From positions 1 to 32,537 of the forward strand of contig JAQUGA010000004.1 in the NCBI GenBank assembly GCA_028684405.1: a DNA stretch of 32,537 bases, read 5' to 3'. The translations under genes and the position numbers were made by a program. Source of the DNA: Bacteroidales bacterium. Its GTDB lineage: Bacteria > Bacteroidota > Bacteroidia > Bacteroidales > WCHB1-69. Of this stretch, positions 16,136-25,099 are shown piece by piece. The notes beneath the pieces are model-generated. The model saw only the letters and a program-made list of their open reading frames with translations, made no database searches and had not been told where the DNA came from. Each line of letters opens with the position of its first letter. Within the stretch, counting starts at the first letter, position 1.

Positions 16136-17925
16136 CGGGTATTGTTAAATCAAATAGAGATATTGATTTAAAGATTGTAATGCAAAGCATGCTGGATGCT
16201 ATTATACACCGAGGACCAGACGGGGAAGGTCTCTTAATATTTGATAGTTTGGCTTTAGGACATCGCAGATTATCTATTCTTGATTTGAGTACAAATGCTT
16301 CTCAACCAATGAATTACATGGCAAAGTATGAAATTGTTTTCAATGGTGAAATATATAATTATATTGAAATTAAAAACGTACTTGTTGAAAAGGGATATGC
16401 GTTTAAAAGTCAGAGTGATACAGAAGTAATAATGGCTTCGTATGATTATTGGGGAAACGAATGTGTAAATCAATTCAACGGAATGTGGTCTTTTGCAATA
16501 TATGATATTGAAAAAAATATTCTATTTTGTTCTCGGGATCGATTTGGAATAAAACCATTTTATTATACTCAACATAATGGAGGTTTTTATTTTTCTTCAG
16601 AGATAAAACAATTGTTGATTGCTGGAGTTCCTGCTAGGGTAAATTACCAGATAATGATGGATTACATTGTAATGGGCATGGAAGAGCACACCGAAAATAC
16701 ATTTTTCGATTCTATTCATAAACTTCCGGCATCTCATTCGATGGTTTTTGATTTGTCCACCCATACTTTTGAAATCTTTCGCTATTACACACTGGAAGTC
16801 AAAAAGGAATATCTTTCGCTTTCTAAAAAAGAATCCCTTGAGTTATTTGAAAAAGAGATGTTGCGTTCTGTAAAATACCGACTTCGTTCGGATGTTAAGG
16901 TGGGAACTTGTTTGAGTGGTGGACTGGATAGTTCATATGTAGCCTCTGTTGCATCAAAGGTCTACGGTTTAAATACCAATGAGCAACTCGTAGCAATAAC
17001 AGCAAAGTCAATAGATGAAAAAAAAGACGAAAGTCATTATGCCCAAAAAGTTGTTGAAGCATGCAATCTAAGTTGGCACGTAGTTGAACCAAGTACGTCT
17101 GATTTTAAAAACGATTTATTTGATATTGTTAAGGTTCAGGAAGAGCCATTTGGCAGTCCTTCCATTTTTATGCAGTATTATGTTTTTAAAGAAGCAAAAA
17201 AAATTGGGTGTGCTGTATTGCTCGATGGACAAGGAGGAGACGAAACCTTGATGGGATACGAAAACTACTACACTTCTTATGTTTTGTCTAAGAGTTTGCT
17301 AAAAAAACCATATGCAATTTTCAATGCTTCAAGAAATTCTAAGTTGGGCTTATTAAAGACTATAAAATATTGTTTTTATTTTGGAAATACCAAAATTCGC
17401 ATCAATCATCTAAAAAAAAGAATTCCTTTTATCAGAAAGGAAGCAATCGATAGGGTCGATTTCTCTATTCTACATGAATTGACAAAAGCTACCAATAATT
17501 CGCAATTGCTTCAGGTTTTAGAAATTGCCAAAACTAAACTTCCTCATCTGTTAAAGTATGAAGATCGTAACTCGATGATTAATAGCATTGAAACTCGCTT
17601 GCCTTTTTTGGATTATAAATTGGTCGAACTAATGATATCATTGCCCTTTAATCATAAAATTTATAAAGGATGGACAAAATATATTTTAAGAGAAGCTGTT
17701 TCGAAAAACCTTCCAGATTCTATTGCATGGCGTAAAAATAAGTATGGATTTGAAGCTCCCGAAGAGATTTGGCTGAATGATAAAGATTTTATTATGAACG
17801 AAATATCTCAATCAAAATTGTTGAAAAATGTGATAACAAATTCGTATTCATTTGAAAATAAAAGAATGACATGGAGATTGTTGAATATAGCGATATGGGA
17901 AAAATGTTATAAGGTTAATCTCTAA
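16123..17925 (+). CDS. asnB: Asparagine synthase (glutamine-hydrolysing)-type amidotransferase
   Basis: A 600-residue two-domain enzyme. An N-terminal class II glutaminase domain begins with the nucleophile Cys2 (MCGIAGIVKS); HRGPDGEG (29-36), HRRLSILD, FNGEIYNY and RDRFGIKPFYY mark the fold. The C-terminal synthetase has the PP-loop LSGGLDSSYVASV (SGGLDS at 265-270), LLDGQGGDETLMGY, then NSIETRLPFLDYKLVELM and WRKNKYGFEAPEE. It adenylates a carboxylate and amidates it with ammonia from glutamine. Homologues inside O-antigen and capsule clusters are thought to amidate sugar acids, so the substrate here may be a uronic acid rather than aspartate (inference). It is coupled to the preceding glycosyltransferase by a 13-base overlap. 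Confidence 0.93.
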   Translation: MCGIAGIVKSNRDIDLKIVMQSMLDAIIHRGPDGEGLLIFDSLALGHRRLSILDLSTNASQPMNYMAKYEIVFNGEIYNYIEIKNVLVEKGYAFKSQSDTEVIMASYDYWGNECVNQFNGMWSFAIYDIEKNILFCSRDRFGIKPFYYTQHNGGFYFSSEIKQLLIAGVPARVNYQIMMDYIVMGMEEHTENTFFDSIHKLPASHSMVFDLSTHTFEIFRYYTLEVKKEYLSLSKKESLELFEKEMLRSVKYRLRSDVKVGTCLSGGLDSSYVASVASKVYGLNTNEQLVAITAKSIDEKKDESHYAQKVVEACNLSWHVVEPSTSDFKNDLFDIVKVQEEPFGSPSIFMQYYVFKEAKKIGCAVLLDGQGGDETLMGYENYYTSYVLSKSLLKKPYAIFNASRNSKLGLLKTIKYCFYFGNTKIRINHLKKRIPFIRKEAIDRVDFSILHELTKATNNSQLLQVLEIAKTKLPHLLKYEDRNSMINSIETRLPFLDYKLVELMISLPFNHKIYKGWTKYILREAVSKNLPDSIAWRKNKYGFEAPEEIWLNDKDFIMNEISQSKLLKNVITNSYSFENKRMTWRLLNIAIWEKCYKVNL

Positions 17926-18000
17926 ACTGAAACAATAAATTACTTGAAATGATATTTGGAAAGAGAATGTTTTTAATTTATCAGAACAAAATCTAGCGAA

Positions 18001-19098
18001 ATGAAGGTTTGTCATATTACATCGGCTCATTCCTGGGATGATGTAAGAATTTTTAGAAAAGAGTGTACATCGCTTGCTCAAAATGGATTTGAAGTCTATT
18101 TGTTGGCATATGAGGCGGATGAAGGTCGTCGTAACGGAGTTCATGTTGTTTCGGCGGGAAAACGCCCTCTGAGTAGGTTTTCGAGAATGTATTCTGGGGT
18201 AAACCATATTGTTCGTCTTGCTTTAGAACTTGATGTGGATATTTATCATATTCACGATCCCGAATTGTTGAGGAAAAGTTCTGTTTTTATAAAAAAAGGA
18301 AAAAAATTGATTTACGATGCTCATGAAGACTTGCCAGAACAGATAAAAAGCAAACATTGGATTCCTTTGTATATAAGAAATTCCATCTCTTATTTTGTTC
18401 AGTTTTTTCTGAATTTTACTATTTCGCGAATTTCTGCAACGGTTTCAGCAACACCGATTATTCAACAAAAATTAAAGAAAATAAATCCCAATTCAATTAA
18501 TGTCAGCAATTTCCCTTTGCTAGAAGAGTTGGATTTTGTGGAACAGGATTTAGTGAAAAAGAATGCTTTTTGTTATGTGGGCGGACTGTTTATAACCAGA
18601 GGCTTGATCGAGATGCTCGATGCTATAAGACATGTTGATTCAAAACTATGTTTGGCTGGAAAGTTTTCACCCGAAAGTTTGGAAACGGAAGCAAAAAATC
18701 ATAAATCTTGGAATAAAGTCGAGTATTTGGGTTTTATCAATCGCAAAGAAGTTTATGAATTGATGTCCTCTTCTATTGCAGGATTGGTAATTCTTCATCC
18801 CACGCAGAGTTATCGCGATTCTTTGCCCATAAAAATGTTTGAATATATGTCCGCTGGAATTCCTGTTATTTGCTCTGATTTTGAATTGTGGAAATCAATT
18901 GTAGAGCAAGAGAAATGCGGAATTTGTGTGAATCCAATGAATACAGACGAAATTGCAGCCGCCATGAATTTTATAAAAAACAATCCCGATAAGGCCATAT
19001 TAATGGGGAAAAACGGAAAAGATTCCATCCTGAAAAAATACAATTGGAATATTGAATCAAAAAAAATGATAGCTTTGTATCACTCTTTATCGAATTAA
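18001..19098 (+). CDS. Glycosyltransferase family 4 protein
   Basis: A 365-residue GT-B glycosyltransferase. The start MKVCHITSAHSWDDVRIF is typical of a capsule/O-antigen GT4 subgroup, followed by DVDIYHIHDPELL and KKLIYDAHEDLPEQI. The C-terminal domain has FCYVGGLFITRGLIEMLDAI, KVEYLGFINRKEVYELM and the donor-binding SLPIKMFEYMSAGIPVICSD, where the last Glu of the EX7E element sits in MFEYMSAG. It has no signal or membrane helix. The 75-base gap after asnB is the widest in the operon, with no terminator or clear promoter, so cotranscription is likely. Specificity unknown. Confidence 0.9.
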   Translation: MKVCHITSAHSWDDVRIFRKECTSLAQNGFEVYLLAYEADEGRRNGVHVVSAGKRPLSRFSRMYSGVNHIVRLALELDVDIYHIHDPELLRKSSVFIKKGKKLIYDAHEDLPEQIKSKHWIPLYIRNSISYFVQFFLNFTISRISATVSATPIIQQKLKKINPNSINVSNFPLLEELDFVEQDLVKKNAFCYVGGLFITRGLIEMLDAIRHVDSKLCLAGKFSPESLETEAKNHKSWNKVEYLGFINRKEVYELMSSSIAGLVILHPTQSYRDSLPIKMFEYMSAGIPVICSDFELWKSIVEQEKCGICVNPMNTDEIAAAMNFIKNNPDKAILMGKNGKDSILKKYNWNIESKKMIALYHSLSN

Positions 19099-19149
19099 TT
19101 TTTATAGATTTTTTCTGATGGTTTTGAATTTTTATAATACCTAATTTGC

Positions 19150-20355
19150 ATGCCCAATAAAAAAACAATTTGGATTATTAATCAATATGCTGGCTCTTCC
19201 GTTCATGGAATGGAATATCGTCATTATTATTTAGCCAAAGAATTTATTGCTCAAGGGCATAAAGTGGTGATGATTTCAGGTTCTTATTCGCACTTACACA
19301 AAGTAGAACCAAAAATTAAAGAAGATTTTACAAACGAAGATATTGAAGGAATTACCTATTGTTGGGTAAAAATACCTAAATATGAACGTTCTGTTAGCAT
19401 GGGGCGCTTTAAAAACATGATGGCTTTTGCTTGGAATTTGCGAAAATTCCCTTCAAGCGATTTTCCAAAACCCGATGCCATTGTTGTCTCTTCACCATCT
19501 CTTTTTCCCATTATAATTGCACGAAAATGGGCGACAAAATTAAACGCAAAATTGATTTTTGAAATACGCGATATCTGGCCACTGACTCTTCAAGAGCTAA
19601 ATGGATTGAAGAAATGGCATCCGCTGAGTTTGCTGTTGTTTTTTTTCGAAAAATATGCGTATGCAAAAGCCGATAAAATTGTAAGTTTACTTCCAGATGC
19701 ATACAAACATATTCAGACCTATAATGTCCCTGAGTCAAAACTTGCGTGCATTCCCAATGGGATTTTTGTGGATTCGGACTCTTTAAATGAAAATGATTTA
19801 ATGGATTTGTCTTTGCCCAAAGACAAGTTTATTGTAGGTTATCTTGGTTCAATAGGAAAATCAAATGCTTTGGAGTATTTTGTTCAGGCAATTAATAAGT
19901 TGGAAAATAATTCCAAACTTTTTTTTGTTTTTGTTGGAAAAGGTGCAGAAAAAGAACATTTGCAAAACTCGCTTACCAATCCGCAAGTTAAATGGGTAGA
20001 TGCCGTCGATAAAAAGTTTGTTCCCTCGGTTTTGTCTCAATTTGATGTTTGCTATATTGGTTGGCATAAACTTCGATTGTATGAAATGGGGATTTCGGCA
20101 AATAAGATTTTCGATTATATGTATGCAGCCAAACCCATTATTCATTCTAATAATGCATCCAATGATTTGATAAAATCTGCGGATTGTGGTTTTTCTATTC
20201 CTGCGGAAGATGTCAATGCAATATCGGATGCTATTCTTGAATCTTCAAAATTAGAAAAGGATAAATTAGCGGAAATGGGACAAAAAGGAAAAAAATATGT
20301 TTTGGAAAATCACATGTACGAAAATTTGGCAATGCAGTATATTTCAATAATGTAG
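19150..20355 (+). CDS. Glycosyltransferase family 4 protein, WbuB-like
   Basis: A 401-residue GT-B enzyme close in pattern to WbuB-type transferases of O-antigen clusters: the N-terminal IWIINQYAGSSVHGMEYRHY, then DAIVVSSPSLFPIIIARKWA and LIFEIRDIWPLTLQELNGL. The donor domain has FIVGYLGSIGKSNALEYF, FFVFVGKGAEKEHL and GISANKIFDYMYAAKPIIHS. WbuB-type enzymes are often linked to N-acetylated deoxyaminosugars such as FucNAc, which would agree with the aminotransferase gene that follows, but specificity is not demonstrable here. The next gene begins 5 bases after its stop. Confidence 0.9.
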   Translation: MPNKKTIWIINQYAGSSVHGMEYRHYYLAKEFIAQGHKVVMISGSYSHLHKVEPKIKEDFTNEDIEGITYCWVKIPKYERSVSMGRFKNMMAFAWNLRKFPSSDFPKPDAIVVSSPSLFPIIIARKWATKLNAKLIFEIRDIWPLTLQELNGLKKWHPLSLLLFFFEKYAYAKADKIVSLLPDAYKHIQTYNVPESKLACIPNGIFVDSDSLNENDLMDLSLPKDKFIVGYLGSIGKSNALEYFVQAINKLENNSKLFFVFVGKGAEKEHLQNSLTNPQVKWVDAVDKKFVPSVLSQFDVCYIGWHKLRLYEMGISANKIFDYMYAAKPIIHSNNASNDLIKSADCGFSIPAEDVNAISDAILESSKLEKDKLAEMGQKGKKYVLENHMYENLAMQYISIM

Positions 20356-20360
20356 TTTTT

Positions 20361-21524
20361 ATGAAAAACGAACAACAATATAAAGCTCTTTTAGCAAATT
20401 TTTTGAAAGCAAATTCCGAAGATGTTTTTCTCTATTGGAAAGGTCGAGTGGCCTTGTATGCTTTGCTAAAAGCAATGGGGGTGAAAAAAGGGGATGAGGT
20501 GATTTTACCTGCTTATTCTTGTGTTGTGGTCCCCAATGCCATTATCTATCTCGGTGCAAAGCCAGTGTATGTAGATGTTGATTTGGAAACATACAATGCT
20601 GATATTCAGAAGATTAAAGATGCTGTTACGGAAAAAACCAAAGTCATTATTTGTCAAAATACATTTGGTTTGAGTTCAAATGTTGAAGAACTTATTGAAC
20701 TTGCCAAACAGAATAAGTTATATACTATTGAGGATTGTACGCATGGATTTGGTGGAACTTATAAGGATAAACCCAATGGAAGTTATTGTGATGCTGCATT
20801 TTATTCCACGCAATGGAATAAGCCCTTTTCGACAGGTGTAGGCGGTTTTGCGTTGGTGAAAAATGAGTCTTTAAGAGCCTCTTTGAAAGAACTAAACGAA
20901 AGTTTGGTAAAACCTTCTGTTAAGCAAGTTCTGATGCTGCGAATGCTCTATTTTGTAAAAAAGTATTTTTTGAGTGGATATACATATTGGACTTTGGTTC
21001 GATTTTATCGATTTTTAAGTAAACATAATTTGATTTTAGGTTCCTCTTCTGGAGAGGAAATCACCTCAATACAGATGCCTGAGAACTACTTTATGGGAAT
21101 ATCTTCCGTACAGATTAATGTTGGGATTAAAAATCTTACAGATATTGATAAGACATTGATATTGAGAAAAAAGAATGCTTCTATTTATACTGATTATTTA
21201 ATGAGTGTTTCGAAGAATTTTGTACCCAAAAGTCTGTTTGAAAACCATTCATTTTTAAAATATCCTTTGCTTGTCAAAGATAGAGAAATGGTTATAAAAC
21301 AAGCTGAAAAGCAAAAAATAGAATTGGGGGATTGGTTTAATAGTCCGATTCATCCAGTTCAAAATGGTTTTGAACAATGGGGATTGTCTTCAGATCTTTT
21401 CCCAAACTCTTTTTTTGCAGGTTGTCACATGATAAATCTGCCAACAGATACTACAAATCCAGATAAAGTTTGTGCTTTTCTGGATTCAATTTTAGACTTA
21501 ATAATGGATGAAAAATCATATTAA
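20361..21524 (+). CDS. DegT/DnrJ/EryC1/StrS-family aminotransferase
   Basis: A PLP-dependent sugar aminotransferase family member, 387 residues. Visible motifs: GDEVILPAYSCVVVPNAIIY, GAKPVYVDVDLETYNAD, the cofactor-binding IEDCTHGFGGTY (Asp125) and FYSTQWNKPFSTGVGG, where Lys154 is the likely Schiff-base lysine. Enzymes of this family convert 3-keto or 4-keto nucleotide sugars to aminosugars. No dehydratase or epimerase that would make the keto-sugar is in this cluster, so the substrate must come from elsewhere. The STQ-KPFSTGxGG variant of the lysine motif recurs in this family. Its stop overlaps the next ATG by one base (TAATG). Confidence 0.9.
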   Translation: MKNEQQYKALLANFLKANSEDVFLYWKGRVALYALLKAMGVKKGDEVILPAYSCVVVPNAIIYLGAKPVYVDVDLETYNADIQKIKDAVTEKTKVIICQNTFGLSSNVEELIELAKQNKLYTIEDCTHGFGGTYKDKPNGSYCDAAFYSTQWNKPFSTGVGGFALVKNESLRASLKELNESLVKPSVKQVLMLRMLYFVKKYFLSGYTYWTLVRFYRFLSKHNLILGSSSGEEITSIQMPENYFMGISSVQINVGIKNLTDIDKTLILRKKNASIYTDYLMSVSKNFVPKSLFENHSFLKYPLLVKDREMVIKQAEKQKIELGDWFNSPIHPVQNGFEQWGLSSDLFPNSFFAGCHMINLPTDTTNPDKVCAFLDSILDLIMDEKSY

Positions 21525-22798
21525 TGAGGATTGATGCAATAAAAAAAATAGAACAAACTGAGCTTATTGCAGGGCTGCTATCTGTTTTGTTTATTCCTAT
21601 AAATAAACAAATGGTGGTGGTTTTCATGCTGTTATGGTTGGTGACTGCTTTATTTAATTTTTCATGGGCATTAAAGAGTGGATTTAAAATTGATTTTTTA
21701 AAAAAAGAATTTTTAGCGTTTGCAGTTTTGGCTGATTTCTATTTGCTTCACGTAATCGGAATGTTTTATTCGAAGAATTTGGAGTACGGTTTTTTTGATT
21801 TGGAAATTAAAATGTCTTTATTTATTGTTCCACTGCTTATTTTTGTGAGGTCTGATTTTTATGCTGATAAATTAATTCTATTTTTCAAATCGTTGACTTT
21901 AGGCATCGTTTTTTCATTTTTCATCAATTTGAGTTTTGCTTATTTGGCTTATATTGAGGATGGCAGTCGATTGAATTTTTATTATTCAAAATTGTCATCC
22001 CAAATTCATCCCACATACATGGCTCTCTATGTGAGTTTAGCATTGTTGGGAATGATATATTATAATAAAAAACATCAATTATTTGCAAATAAAAAGCTTT
22101 CGCTGTTTGTGAAAATATTTGTATTTGTCATTTTGGTGACGTATTTGTTTTTGTTGTCGTCAAAAGCTGGAATTATTGCTTTCTCAGTGGCTTTAGTAAT
22201 GTATGTCGCAATGCGTTTAATAAAGCGTTTGAAGTTGATAACGGTAATCATTATTTCTATTTTTTTATTGGTTTTGCCATTTTTGATTGTTTCAAAAATT
22301 CCGAATGTAAATATGCGTTTCAAAGAGATTTCAATGGTGTTTAAAAATCCTGAAAAATCGAATATTGATTCCGAATATGGCAGTTTGGTTCGTATGGCTA
22401 TCATTAAGGCAGGATGGGAGTTGTCCGTTGACAATTTGCCATGGGGAGTGGGTACGGGAGATGTTAAAGACGCAATCATTGATTATCACCAACAAAATGG
22501 TTCAGAAAGATTTCCATCAAATTATTTAAATGCTCATAATCAGTTTGCCCAGTCTACTATTGCTTTGGGCGTTTTGGGCATATTATTTCTTTCTCTTTTT
22601 TTCGTCTTTGGTTTTGTTTTCGCATATCGCCAGAAAAAACTCTTATTATTTGTCTTTATGATTATGTTGTTCATTCATTTTTTATTTGAGTCGATGTTCG
22701 AAACTCAAGCAGGAGTGGTTTTTATTGTTCTTTTTTACAGTTTGATGTTGGCTGATGAAAGAAACTTGATAAACAGCAATCCGCATTTGAAAAAATAA
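21524..22798 (+). CDS. O-antigen ligase family membrane protein (Wzy_C-type)
   Basis: A 424-residue inner-membrane protein with about 11 hydrophobic helices. Wzy_C features: SQIHPTYMALYVSLALLGM, LLSSKAGIIAFSVALVMY, then the large periplasmic loop with SLVRMAIIKAGWELSVDN, LPWGVGTGDV and LNAHNQFAQSTIALGVLGIL. The loop motif NAHNQF is characteristic of the ligase/polymerase superfamily. With the other Wzy_C protein at the head of the operon, one probably acts as polymerase and the other as the WaaL-type ligase. The NAHNQF loop leads me to favour ligase here, weakly. Translation is coupled to the DegT gene by TAATG. Confidence 0.87.
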   Translation: MRIDAIKKIEQTELIAGLLSVLFIPINKQMVVVFMLLWLVTALFNFSWALKSGFKIDFLKKEFLAFAVLADFYLLHVIGMFYSKNLEYGFFDLEIKMSLFIVPLLIFVRSDFYADKLILFFKSLTLGIVFSFFINLSFAYLAYIEDGSRLNFYYSKLSSQIHPTYMALYVSLALLGMIYYNKKHQLFANKKLSLFVKIFVFVILVTYLFLLSSKAGIIAFSVALVMYVAMRLIKRLKLITVIIISIFLLVLPFLIVSKIPNVNMRFKEISMVFKNPEKSNIDSEYGSLVRMAIIKAGWELSVDNLPWGVGTGDVKDAIIDYHQQNGSERFPSNYLNAHNQFAQSTIALGVLGILFLSLFFVFGFVFAYRQKKLLLFVFMIMLFIHFLFESMFETQAGVVFIVLFYSLMLADERNLINSNPHLKK

Positions 22799-22857
22799 TT
22801 TTTCCAGTATTCATTTTGCAAAGTTTCTCTATTTTCCATTGCGAAAAGTTTTTTTTG

Positions 22858-22865
22858 TACATTTG
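22858..22865 (+). promoter_or_regulatory. -7 box for the S8 peptidase gene
   Basis: TACATTTG matches TAnnTTTG and ends 53 bases before the chosen ATG (22919). TTG at 22839-22841 is a possible -33 element with a 16-base gap. It marks a unit separate from the polysaccharide operon. Confidence 0.45.
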
Positions 22866-22918
22866 ATAAAATATACATCAAATAGTTGTTTAATATCAAT
22901 TTGCCAAAAACATCTTTT

Positions 22919-25093
22919 ATGAAAACAAAATCTTTAATAATTGCTTCCTTTTTCGTGTTTATTTCCGTTTATTCTTTTGCTCAAACTCGCTACAGTGTCA
23001 GTTTTGATGAACTAAGGAGCAAACATCAACAAGGTTTTGATATTTCGGAAAAGCATCAAACATTTACGGAAAATAACATACGTTTTGTTTCGGTGATTGC
23101 TCAAATAGATTCTCATTTTTCGGAACAAATTTTGGCAGAGAATAATATTATTTTACGTTCAAAAGTAGGAGATATCGTTACTCTTTTTGTGCCCGAAGAG
23201 CTTGTTTTACAAAAACAAACCATTCCTGGAATTCTATACATTGAAAAGCCACGAAAAATATCTCAAAATCTCCATAAAGTAGTTAAAGATGCTCGGATTG
23301 ACAGTGTTCATCAGGGCATAAATTTGCCTTCTGGATTTAGTGGGAAAGATGTTATTATTGGCATCACCGATTGGGGATTTGATTATACGCATCCCATGTT
23401 TTATGATACTTTACTGCAACACAGCCGGATTTTAAAAGCCTGGGATCAGTTTAAAGAATCTGGACCTGCTCCTCAGGGTTTTACTTATGGTACTGAATTT
23501 GTTGGTGAATCAGAATTGTTGGCAGCTCAGTGTGATACTATGAATATTTATGACTTAGCAACGCATGGATCACATGTTGCCGGAATTGCGGGTGGGAGCG
23601 GTGCTGGAACCAAATACAGAGGAGTGGCTTACGATGCCAATTTTATGTTTGCTACTTTCTTAATTGATGAAGCAGCTGTTTTAGATGCTTTTAGTTGGAT
23701 GAAAGAGAATGCCGAAATCTATCAAAAACGCTTGGTCGTCAATATGAGTTGGGGATTGTATTGGTTTGGAACTTTGGATGGAAATTCACTTTTGAGTCGT
23801 GCTATCGACACTATGTCGTCACAAGGAGTCGTTTTTGTCACCAGTGGAGGCAATAACGGTGATGAAGATTTGCATTTGAAAAAAGTTTTTTCAAATATGC
23901 AGGATACGTTAAAAACAGTAGTTGGTTTTGATATGTATTCATATTATTCAAAAATGTGGGGACAAGCCATTACCATGTGGGGAGAGGAAGGTGTTGATTT
24001 TCAAATAGAAATCCATGTTGCCGATAATTCTTATCAGACTTTGGCTCAATCAGTTCCAATTCGTACTTCAGATTTGAATGGATTTTTTGAAGATTTTTTG
24101 ATTGTAAATCAGGATACGGTTTTTTATAACTATATTTTAGAATCTGAAAATCCATTAAATCAACGCCCTCATATTCATTTGCGGATTAGCAATCGAAATT
24201 CGTCAAATAAAATTGTATTGAAGGCCAATGCACACTCAGGAACTTTACATATGTGGAATGTTATTGAGTTAACAACGGGTGTAGGCAATTGGGGAAGTCC
24301 CTTCTTGTCACCCAATTCAGAATATACTGCTGGCGATTCCTATTACAGTATCGGAGAACCGGCTTCAGCGCGTTCGGTCATCAGTGTGGCAGCCCACAGC
24401 AATGAAGCATTTTTACCAAACGGAACTATGGTAGGTGGCTATATTGCCCCGTTTTCAAGTAAAGGACCTACGCTGGATGAGCGCGTGAAACCCGATATTT
24501 CGGCTCCAGGAGTTGGTGTTGTTTCTTCAATTTCATCTTTTACAACGCAAAGTTTTTCGTCCATTGATATCGTTGAATCGGTCTCTTTTGGTGGTCGAAA
24601 TTATCCTTTTGTGAAATTTTCGGGCACTTCCATGTCTGGGCCTGTTGTTGCTGGAGTGGTGGCTCTAATGCTTGAAGCAAATCCAACTTTAAGCTCGCAA
24701 CAAATTAAACAAATTTTATTGGAAATTGCCCGTGAAGATATAAGAACAGGAACGATTCCTGAAAATGGTTCCACGCAATGGGGCTTTGGCAAATTAAGTG
24801 CGTATTCGGCCATCAAAAAAGCTTTAGAAACGCAGCAAGTAAGCTATTATCAGAAAAATGATGCTTGTATGATTTTTCCAAATCCAGCGAACAGCTATTT
24901 TTCTTTGATTTATGATTTGAATTTTAAACCATCGGAAATTATTATTTATGATACGATGGGAAAAATGTGCTATAGTAGTGTTTATATTTCTGATAATGTT
25001 GATGTTGGTTTTCTAAAAGAGGGTTTTTATTTTGTTTGCATTCAATCAGAAAACAATCAGATATCTGTTCAAAAATTAGTCAAAAAAAAGTAG
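22919..25093 (+). CDS. Secreted S8 (subtilisin-family) serine peptidase with T9SS sorting domain
   Basis: I start at ATG 22919, which gives a clean signal peptide (MKTKSLIIASFFVFISVYSFAQ); the in-frame TTG at 22886 would add 11 unneeded residues. The product is 724 residues. The triad is intact: Asp151 (IGITDWGFDYTHPMF), His216 (LATHGSHVAGIAGG) and Ser571 (FSGTSMSGPVVAGVVAL); SGGNNGDE (~310-316) gives the oxyanion Asn. An N-terminal prodomain-like region (~22-125) precedes the catalytic domain. His and Ser are 355 residues apart, about 200 more than in subtilisin, so there is an inserted domain (~320-470). The C-terminus is a T9SS type A sorting domain (MIFPNPANSYFSLIYDL). The aminotransferase gene follows after 6 bases. 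Confidence 0.95.
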   Translation: MKTKSLIIASFFVFISVYSFAQTRYSVSFDELRSKHQQGFDISEKHQTFTENNIRFVSVIAQIDSHFSEQILAENNIILRSKVGDIVTLFVPEELVLQKQTIPGILYIEKPRKISQNLHKVVKDARIDSVHQGINLPSGFSGKDVIIGITDWGFDYTHPMFYDTLLQHSRILKAWDQFKESGPAPQGFTYGTEFVGESELLAAQCDTMNIYDLATHGSHVAGIAGGSGAGTKYRGVAYDANFMFATFLIDEAAVLDAFSWMKENAEIYQKRLVVNMSWGLYWFGTLDGNSLLSRAIDTMSSQGVVFVTSGGNNGDEDLHLKKVFSNMQDTLKTVVGFDMYSYYSKMWGQAITMWGEEGVDFQIEIHVADNSYQTLAQSVPIRTSDLNGFFEDFLIVNQDTVFYNYILESENPLNQRPHIHLRISNRNSSNKIVLKANAHSGTLHMWNVIELTTGVGNWGSPFLSPNSEYTAGDSYYSIGEPASARSVISVAAHSNEAFLPNGTMVGGYIAPFSSKGPTLDERVKPDISAPGVGVVSSISSFTTQSFSSIDIVESVSFGGRNYPFVKFSGTSMSGPVVAGVVALMLEANPTLSSQQIKQILLEIAREDIRTGTIPENGSTQWGFGKLSAYSAIKKALETQQVSYYQKNDACMIFPNPANSYFSLIYDLNFKPSEIIIYDTMGKMCYSSVYISDNVDVGFLKEGFYFVCIQSENNQISVQKLVKKK

Positions 25094-25099
25094 TTTATA

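Noticed and set aside
22799-22857. Terminator after the polysaccharide operon
   Set aside because: TTTTGC and GCGAAAA could pair only with a bulge over a long loop and with no defined stem, so I do not call one.
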